NCBI GenBank assembly: GCA_964603985.1
Contig: CAZRXG010000056.1
Span: forward strand, 1-21,767
Reading direction: 5' to 3'
Origin: CAZRXG01 sp964603985
GTDB taxonomy: Bacteria; Chloroflexota; Anaerolineae; Aggregatilineales; UBA3940
DNA length: 21,767 nt
The translations under genes were made by a program, and so were the position numbers. Under the pieces are notes generated by a model. The model made no database searches and was not told the DNA's origin. It saw nothing but the letters and a program-made list of their open reading frames with translations. Shown piece by piece: positions 21,535 through 21,767 of this stretch (positions within the stretch are counted from its first letter, which is position 1; the number at the start of each line of letters is the position of its first letter).

Positions 21535-21679
21535 AGGCTTCTCCTCTCTGGCGGTAGCCGGTTGCGACGCCGACTCGTCTTCTACAACAGGCCCGCGTGC
21601 CGGTTGGGCGCAGGCGTCAATGGGTTCTTCGGCCACGGGTGCTTACTCCTGTGATGTGCTATAACCGGACACTGACTCC

Positions 21680-21685
21680 ATTATA
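21680..21685 (-). promoter_or_regulatory. -10 box of the peroxiredoxin gene
   Basis: A consensus TATAAT reads on the minus strand. The -35 region has no strong match (GCCATT at 17 nt). Transcription would start near 21673, giving a 36-nt leader to the GTG at 21636 or about 138 nt to the ATG at 21534. Confidence 0.5.
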
Positions 21686-21742
21686 CACCGGATGCGCCGG
21701 GAATGGCCCGCGCATAGTACGAAAAAGTGGAGGAGAGATTCT

Positions 21743-21767
21743 GTGCGCCGGTCCTGTTTGCGGCCCC
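21743..21767 (+). CDS. Possible start of a gene running off the right edge
   Basis: A GTG codon at 21743 follows an AGGAG site (21731-21735) by 7 nt and opens a frame, MRRSCLRP, to the end of the window. Only eight codons are visible, so no product can be named. It would be divergent from the peroxiredoxin gene. Confidence 0.25.

Overview
The window is GC-rich, densely coding bacterial DNA, probably from a Chloroflexota (Anaerolineae-like) genome. That placement is an inference. It rests on the mix of gene families (DUF1638, a TM0106-type nuclease, lipoprotein MacA-like adaptors with an FtsX/MacB permease, an FHA protein beside polytopic membrane proteins) and on dispersed palindromes built around CCCTCTCCC. 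No rRNA, tRNA or CRISPR array is visible.

Layout. (1) 1-3040: a less GC-rich island with three minus-strand genes: an unknown protein, a small lipoprotein and a pentapeptide-repeat lipoprotein. It is bounded on the left by a palindromic element and holds a gene-free stretch that may be a repeat or IS relic. (2) 3400-5930: folE, with a good sigma70-type promoter and a long leader that can fold into three stem-loops, then a pteridine-reductase-like SDR and a membrane-anchored WD40-like protein. (3) 5930-7735: a cloverleaf-like palindromic repeat, a TM0106/Cas4-RNase H-type nuclease and a 7-bp tandem repeat. (4) 7800-11500: a tight five-gene run (FmdB zinc ribbon, GNAT, DUF1638, SAM methyltransferase, YigZ) closed by a terminator. 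(5) 11690-17745: an ABC efflux-type locus with a permease made of two fused homologous halves, one ATPase and two paralogous lipoprotein adaptors, ending in a terminator. (6) 17840-20880: an FHA/zinc-ribbon protein, a broken VOC relic, and three membrane proteins, closed by a strong bidirectional terminator. (7) 20941-21685, minus strand: a peroxiredoxin.

The most notable observation is the peroxiredoxin. Its reading frame has a UGA exactly where the peroxidatic cysteine of the PxxxTxxC motif should be, and it continues in the same frame into an intact C-terminal domain. Eleven nucleotides after the UGA is a 6-bp stem with an AGUU loop, matching the placement and size of the E. coli fdhF SECIS upper stem. 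I read it as a selenocysteine peroxiredoxin (PrxU type) and not as a pseudogene. The frame holds no C-terminal resolving cysteine.

Other points of interest are the structured folE leader (a possible undescribed riboswitch), an SDR whose catalytic tyrosine is a histidine, and the doubled permease and adaptor architecture served by a single ATPase gene.
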